The notes under the pieces: generated by a model
The model's input: only the letters and a program-made list of their open reading frames with translations
Database searches by the model: none
What the model was told of the DNA's origin: nothing
Position numbers and translations under genes: made by a program
In this document: piece by piece, positions 58,139 to 64,000 of the stretch
How the letters are laid out: each line of letters begins with the position of its first letter
Numbering within the stretch: position 1 is the stretch's first letter
Assembly (NCBI GenBank): GCA_013397795.1
Contig: VZTJ01005978.1
Coordinates: forward strand, 108,168 to 172,167
Source of the DNA: Orthonyx spaldingii
Taxonomy: Eukaryota > Chordata > Aves > Passeriformes > Orthonychidae
DNA: 64,000 bases
Direction: 5' to 3'

Positions 58139-59477
58139 CAAGGGAATGCGGCACCAGCTTTCTCTGATATTCACAGAAGTCTGGGAACACACATGGCCAC
58201 AAATAGCTCCTGTTCAAATCCGTCTCTCAGGAGTTTCAGCCTAAATATCTGCTTCCCAAAGTAATTCCCTGTCTGTAACTGCCTGGAGAGAGGCAGAGCC
58301 CTGGGAAGAGCCACCGCAGGGGAGCTGACAGCCGTTGTTATTGGTGCCTGGGCTGAGCACTCACAAAGACCGTTTCCAGAGGGGTAGAAGAGGAGTTTCA
58401 TCTCCCACCAGGCGTGGTTTGGCCCGAGGCAGTGAGCTCATCCCTCCACGGCATCCACGGACCTGGAAAATGAGATTTCTCAGAGCTAAGAGCCCAGAAT
58501 TTTTCTGAGAGGTAAATAAAACCCCTTGGGGTTTGAAGTTTACAAACCTGCAGTGTTGCAATGAAGAGAAGGCTGGTACCTGTCACCTGCAGGAAAGGGA
58601 GGGGGGTGTAGGGTCACACATGCTTTGCAGAGGTGCAGGGTCAGCCCCTGGGCTTGAGGCACTGAAGAGTTTTCCAGCTTTTTATTCCTTTATCCCAGAC
58701 TCACTAAGCCCATAATTTGGTCAGACACAAAAAAGTGGCAGATTTCTCTAGCACTTATAAAACAAAGCAGTTGGTAGGATCCTGGCTAGACACCAGTCAG
58801 GGCTGAAACAGAAGATTTAGCTGGGTCAGTAACACAGCAGCACAAACTGGGTTACCTCCGCCTTCAGCTGCCAAACCAGGAAAGAAAAACACTTAGAATT
58901 AAATATGTAACAGTAGAAAAAAATAACAGCAGACCTGGACATGTGTTATCTCTGTAAAGCAGATGTTTTTACTATGTCACATACTGGCTGGTGTGCAGAG
59001 GAGCTAATAAGGTGATTTAGGGCTGTAATCACACTTATTTTATTATATGGGATGAACTACACTGAGGTGCCAATCCAGCAAACCCCACTGAATATTCCTA
59101 ATACAGGAATTCAGTCTTAACCTCGAGCAAGACCAATGGGTGGAGGTTGACATAAAAAAGGTTACTTTTTATTGATTTAGCATGTTCCTCCAGGAAAGGG
59201 GAGCACCCAGATGCAGCAGAGGATGCTGAATCCAGTAGCCCACACGTGGCTTTTTGTCCGTAGGTTTATCCAGAGCTGAGAGCGTGTTCCCAGGTAGCAC
59301 ATGTGTATACACCCAAAATTATGATGGTTTTTTGCTCTCAATGAGCGATATTGGATTATTTGGTTCAGTTTTTTGCAACTTTTGGAGCACAACTACGATG
59401 GAGCAGAATCAAAAAAATGTGTATCCACCAGCAGGTTTCAGCAGCAATTTTTGGGTTTGGTGTTTTACCACAGGGTT
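58139..59477. other. single-copy noncoding DNA
   Basis: No gene or repeat recognised. Confidence 0.5.
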
Positions 59478-59872
59478 TAGCTGCTCTTGGAGAATTGGGA
59501 TTGTTCAGCCTGGACAGGAGAAGCTTCATGGTGATCTAATTGTGCGTTTCCAGAAGGAGCCAACAGAAAAGATGGAGTGGCAGGACAAGGGCCTGGAGTG
59601 CCAGGACACAGGGAACGACTTCAAACTGCCAGAGGGCAGGGATAGATGGGAAATCGGGAAAAAATTCTCACCTGTGACAACACTGAGGCCCTGGCACAGG
59701 GTGCCCAGAGAAGCTGTGGCTGCCCCTGGAGCCCTGAAAGTGTCCAAGGCCAGGTTGGACACTGGGGCTTGGAGCACCCTGGGACAGTGGAAGGTGTCCC
59801 TGCCCAGGGCAGGGGTGGCACTGGATGGGCTTTAAGGTCCCTTCCAACCCAAACTCTTCTGGGACTCTGTGG
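59478..59872 (+). mobile_element. CR1 LINE, about 390 bp
   Basis: Sense CR1: TTGTTCAGCCTGGACAGGAG, AACTGCCAGAGGGCAGGGAT, GTGCCCAGAGAAGCTGTGGC, ACTGGGGCTTGGAGCACCCT, TTTAAGGTCCCTTCCAACCC, ending TCTTCTGGGACTCTGTGG. Confidence 0.9.
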
Positions 59873-59946
59873 CAAATCAGGTACCAGGCAAAAGGTCTAG
59901 AAAGGTAAGAATATTTCTAATTCATGTATTTTCTTCTTAGGTTTTG

Positions 59947-60044
59947 AAATTAAACTTTATTTATTTTAAATAAATAATTTTTTAATAAATAACCAAATAA
60001 ATAAATAAATAATATTTATTTATTTATTTTAAATTTTATTTTAT
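59947..60044. repeat. AT-only low-complexity tract with hairpin
   Basis: (TAAA)n/(TTTA)n-like sequence. 59995-60010 and 60014-60029 form a perfect 16-bp inverted repeat with a 3-base loop. Confidence 0.9.
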
Positions 60045-60849
60045 GGTCCAGCCCGAGCAGAGTAGGTCAGTCACTCAGTTTCTTGCAGTTCCTAAGCAGG
60101 AATTGAACTTGGGGGAGTTTCACTTTTTTCCTACCTAACACAGTAATCTGGACCTTATCCTAGGAGGAATCCCTAAATGGGGCAGGAAAAGCCACCTCCT
60201 TCTTCTCTCAGACCTTCAGTGGTCAACAGGCATGAAAAAGCCACAGCCAACCATAGAAAAACCAGCTAAAGACGTGCAGAGACAAGTTTTCCTTCACTTG
60301 CCCCCCTGTCAGGCCAAGAGACTTCCACACCACTCCAAAGTCTGACTCAACCTATTTGAGCAGTCAGATCAGTTCTTGAGCATTTGTAGGATTATCCAAT
60401 TAAAATGTTAGCAGGCAAATTGGACAGCATGGAACCACTCTACAGAAAATTGCATAAGGCAGGGCTTTTTCCCCAGTGTAATAAACCTTCTCCAAAGGCA
60501 GGCTGTCCTTTCATTCCTTTCTGATTGTTTTATGAAGCTTTTGGTGTCTGTCTTTGAAATCCGAAAAACAAATTTTCTACTCAATTTCTCTTCCTCCTTC
60601 TTGAAGCATGGAGTTTGCACTAAAATAGAGTAGTGGGAAGCAGGGAGGTGGTGTGAGAAGTGAGAAACCTCACTTTTAAACTGCTGTTAGAGTCACACAA
60701 AAAGCCAGGGCACTAATACAGCACAGGATGCTGTGGCAAGATAAGGAACACGTGACAGGTGAGTGCAGTAAGAGTAAATAAATGCTGACAAAGTTTTCTT
60801 GTAGTGAAGTGTGGAAACAACCACGACCACAAAGCCAACAAGTCACAGT
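60045..60849. other. single-copy noncoding DNA
   Basis: Nothing recognised. Confidence 0.5.
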
Positions 60850-61022
60850 ATCACAGAATCTTGGAATGGCCAGGGTTGGAAGGGATCTTAAAACTCATCC
60901 AGTTCAAATCCCCTGCCCATGGCAGGGACACTTTCCACTGTCCCAGGGTGCTCCAAGCCCTATCCAACCTGGCCTTGGACACTTCCAGGGAACAAGGAGC
61001 AGCCACAGTTTCTCTGGGCAAC
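60850..61022 (-). mobile_element. CR1 LINE fragment, 3' end
   Basis: ATCACAGAATCTTGGAATGG, GGTTGGAAGGGATCTTAAAA, CATGGCAGGGACACTTTCCA, TGGACACTTCCAGGGAACAA, stopping sharply after TTCTCTGGGCAAC. Antisense. Confidence 0.92.
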
Positions 61023-64000
61023 AAACATTTGCCAGTATTGTTCATGTAATTTTAACAATTAACCTCTTGTTTCACAGTTATGGAAAAATATTAACTGGGA
61101 CAATGAAGATTTGCCCTGGCATTTCAGGTTTTTTAAAGTCAGCCTGCTGGCATTTCAGTAGTGTGAGACAAAGCTCACCCAGATGTGGGGTGTTAATGGA
61201 AGTGATCATTTATTTTTGCTGCACAAAGTCCTGTGAAAAACGAACTCCAGATTTACATGTTTGCTGGGAGCAGGGAACATCTCTGCATGAGCAAGTTCTC
61301 ATCTTCTCCCTCGCACGCTGGAATTTTGCCGCCTGCTTCATCGTCGCTCTGGCTTGTCTGACTCATCTCGGATCAACAGGAGCTTGAAATTATCTCCAGG
61401 TCCGTTATGAAATCCATAGCAGGGCTGGGAAGATGCACTGAAGAGCAGAGTAGGGGGGCAAAGCTTTTGTTCCAGCCTGGCTAGGCGCAGCCCACTCTAA
61501 ATTGCGCCGTCACACCAAGCAAATAAACAAGAAGCAGCATTTTTGTGCTTCCTGACTCTTGGGAATTTTTGTATTTCCCATGTTTTATAGCAGCAGAAAA
61601 CACAGAGCTTAATCAGGCTTTTTGTCCGAAATGTAATTGGAGTTTGGCTGTTTTCACCAGTTTTAACCACTTCAAACATGAAATTGCAGACTCACACATT
61701 CACATGGACTCTGAGCTCGGAGGGCAGACGTGCTGGCTTTATTCTTGTCACAGACCCACTTTGCACTCAGAAATACCTCCATTCACTGAGGTGCTGTCCA
61801 GCAGGAACACAGAGACTGGAATTTGGCACTCCTGAAACAGAGATCTGTGGGTTTGCTGCTGGCTCCCAGGGTTAACAGGGCACTGGAATGAAATGCTAAG
61901 ATGCTTCATGTCTGTGCTCTGATCTGCCATTGCCTGGGGATGGTCACGGTGGGCTCGTCCTCTCTGCTCCCTGAATACTAAAGAGAAATAAAAAATATTA
62001 TTTACCACTGAAACTGCTCTAAATGCAAGAGAAAGTGGTACACTGTGCACATAATTACTGTCTGGTGGCTCCAAGGCACAGTTTTTTCCCAGAGAGGAGA
62101 GGAATAAAAGTGTGTATTCCTGCAAGAGATCAAAACCAGGGAGGACAGAACTATGGCAGAAAAAGAAATGCACACAAATAATTGGACTTAGCAGAAATGT
62201 GATATCCCAGACAAACAGATAGGGGAAGCACTTTGTGAAAAATAAATGAAACGGAGGTACCAGGCAAACAAGCATAAATAAAAATAGATGGCATCAGTGT
62301 AACAGGCTTAGACTTACCTGAGCTTATGTGCACTGACTCTAACGGGGGGCTCTGACTGCACTCTGCATTTCAAACTGCAGGACTGGGACCTGTGTGTTCC
62401 AAATCATAACCCTGCAGGTCCACTCTGAGTCAGAATATCCCCATAGGCACCAGATGATTTGGTTACAGGTTTAGAGTCTCTCTGTATCCTGGACAGCTTT
62501 GGGTTGCTTTGAGTCTGTTTTGAGCATAGAGATTTCCTCTTGTGCCATCACAGCAGCAGGAAAGGACACACTGCAAATGAAGTCAGAGCTCCAAAACTTT
62601 TCAAACTTCTGTGGAAGACAATACATAGAGTAAGAATAGATAGAGCTTAGCAAGGAATGCATAGCAACAATGGGAAGTTGGCTTTCTGAAAGAAACACAA
62701 CATTGATAGTATGGGTCTATTTATAAAACTTGGGAAGACAGATTAAAAACAAGTTCTTGAAATACGTTTGTAAAGAAAGTTCAGATTTCTGTTTCCTCCT
62801 GATTCTAGGAAAGATAAAAGTTTGTGAATGTTACCAACCTCTATAAAGTTGGTTTTGGAGATTTTTTCTCTTTGGGTAGAAAATGAAAGCTGAGAGGCAT
62901 TGAAGTGATCTATGAAAGAGGAAGGGCTCATTCATTCTTCACACAAAACACCGGGAATGAACCCACACAGGGGGATTCCTGCCCTTCTGCAGAGCTGTGC
63001 TCCCTGCTGTCCCTGCTTTGGGAAAACATTCGTTACACCCTTTCTTTCCAAAACTTTGAGCTTTTCTCCTCAGCAAGTCGAGGTTGCTCAGACTTCAGGG
63101 ATGCAGTCTGGGAAATAGCTCTGGAATACAAACGAGTCAAACATGCCCCTGGCTTTGCTTTGTCTGGGTGTCCAGAGGAAGAAGAACCTGGATTCCTTGT
63201 GACTCCTGAGTCACCCTCAGCAGCACAGATGTGCATGACCCCAAACACGGGGTGATCCTCTGAGTCTGCCTCAGCTTTGCCTCTGGGTGTAAATGGAGTT
63301 TCCAAAGCATCAAGGTGAGCTTGGTGCCACAATCAGAGTTCCTTGGTCCTCTCCTACTTCTCTAACCAGTCAGACAGAAAATCACTGCCATGGAGACAGT
63401 CCCCTCCAAAGCAGCCAAAAACCCCAGCATTTTGCTGTGAATATCCCAGCAGATCCCAAATTACCCAGCAGCCTCCTCAGGGAAGGCTCCTACCCCCAGA
63501 ACCTTCTACCTCATAAGTTTCTGAAGCTCTTTAGATGCTTCCTGCTGCCTCTCCTTATCTCTTTGCCTCTGGTCCAGCTTTCAGCCTCCCACTCTCCCTG
63601 CTGTGTCTGTGGCAATCTCTGGCCCAGCAGCTCCCGGGTTTGTCGTTCCTTAGACTCCCAACAGATCCAGCAACCTGGCTGTGCTGGCATTCAGCTCTTT
63701 GGCACAGACACCTTGCAGCCTCCATCAAACAAATGAGGGATTCTGCTTTTCCACGGAAATATTCCTTAGCCCAGCAGTGCTCTCCATAACAACCTCATCA
63801 TGTTCAGAGGCAGATGCTCTAAATTAGCTGCGCTCTGCAAAGGGGAGCAGCACTGAGGTGGGGGAATGGAAAGGGGATGAGAAAAACTGAAACATTTTGC
63901 CAAAGGTCACATTTCAAACAACTTAATTTAGCTTCATTTTAAAGGGCTTCTTGCCACAAGACTCCATAGGAGTTTTTTTTCCTCTCTCTCTCCCTCTTTT
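61023..64000. other. single-copy noncoding DNA
   Basis: Nearly 3 kb without a recognised gene or repeat family. Frames of 116-175 codons (61748-62275 minus; 62905-63255 plus; 63293-63736 plus) overlap on both strands without a recognisable domain. The window ends in a T/C-rich run. Confidence 0.55.

Noticed and set aside
57673..58264. Frames rich in Lys/Glu, Lys/Arg and Pro/Phe
   Set aside because: Direct translation of the AAAAGG hexamer repeat in several registers.
61748..62275. 175-codon minus-strand frame
   Set aside because: Hydrophobic stretches but no recognised family and no exon-like borders.

Overview
The window is a stretch of bird nuclear DNA, most likely from a songbird (passerine). 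It holds more than 20 truncated copies of the avian LINE CR1, three kinds of short solo retroviral LTR, and one SINE with a tRNA-Ile-like head and a CR1-like tail, an architecture known from passerines (TguSINE1 type). I found no protein-coding gene, RNA gene or CRISPR array. The longest open frames (up to about 240 codons) lie in CR1/LTR sequence or in GC-rich DNA, show no recognisable domain and have no matching exon structure. The window therefore reads as intergenic DNA or a very long intron.

Layout. 1-208 is an assembly gap. 0.2-10 kb is single-copy DNA with two CR1 copies, the tRNA-Ile/CR1 SINE (about 7.23-7.36 kb), and two copies of one LTR family in opposite orientation (3181-3434 minus, 9222-9473 plus, the latter with a perfect 6-bp target duplication). 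10-24 kb has two CR1 copies, an eight-unit 28-bp minisatellite (15793-16016) and nearly 8 kb with almost no recognisable repeats. 24-29.8 kb is CR1-dense: one CR1 is split by a 761-bp solo LTR flanked by CCTTC. A 440-bp segment (27863-28302) reappears almost unchanged at 34264-34703, exactly against a second gap (34704-34806). 35-47 kb is mostly single-copy DNA with scattered CR1 fragments. 47.4-51.6 kb is an inverted duplication: arms of about 440 bp, roughly 99% identical, about 3 kb apart, the right arm interrupted by a 341-bp solo LTR. 54-61 kb has five more CR1 copies, an (AAAAGG)n tract ending in a G-rich block, and an AT-rich hairpin.

Nothing suggests a gene system. The structure is a layered history of retrotransposition: CR1 insertions, a local tandem duplication within CR1, an inverted copy of that segment, then LTR insertions on top. 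Several AT-rich, repeat-free stretches (about 11.5-12.05, 40.06-40.48, 48.75-49.34 and 55.2-56.15 kb) have the texture of conserved noncoding elements around developmental genes, but only an alignment could show that. All family calls were made by eye, without alignment or database search.
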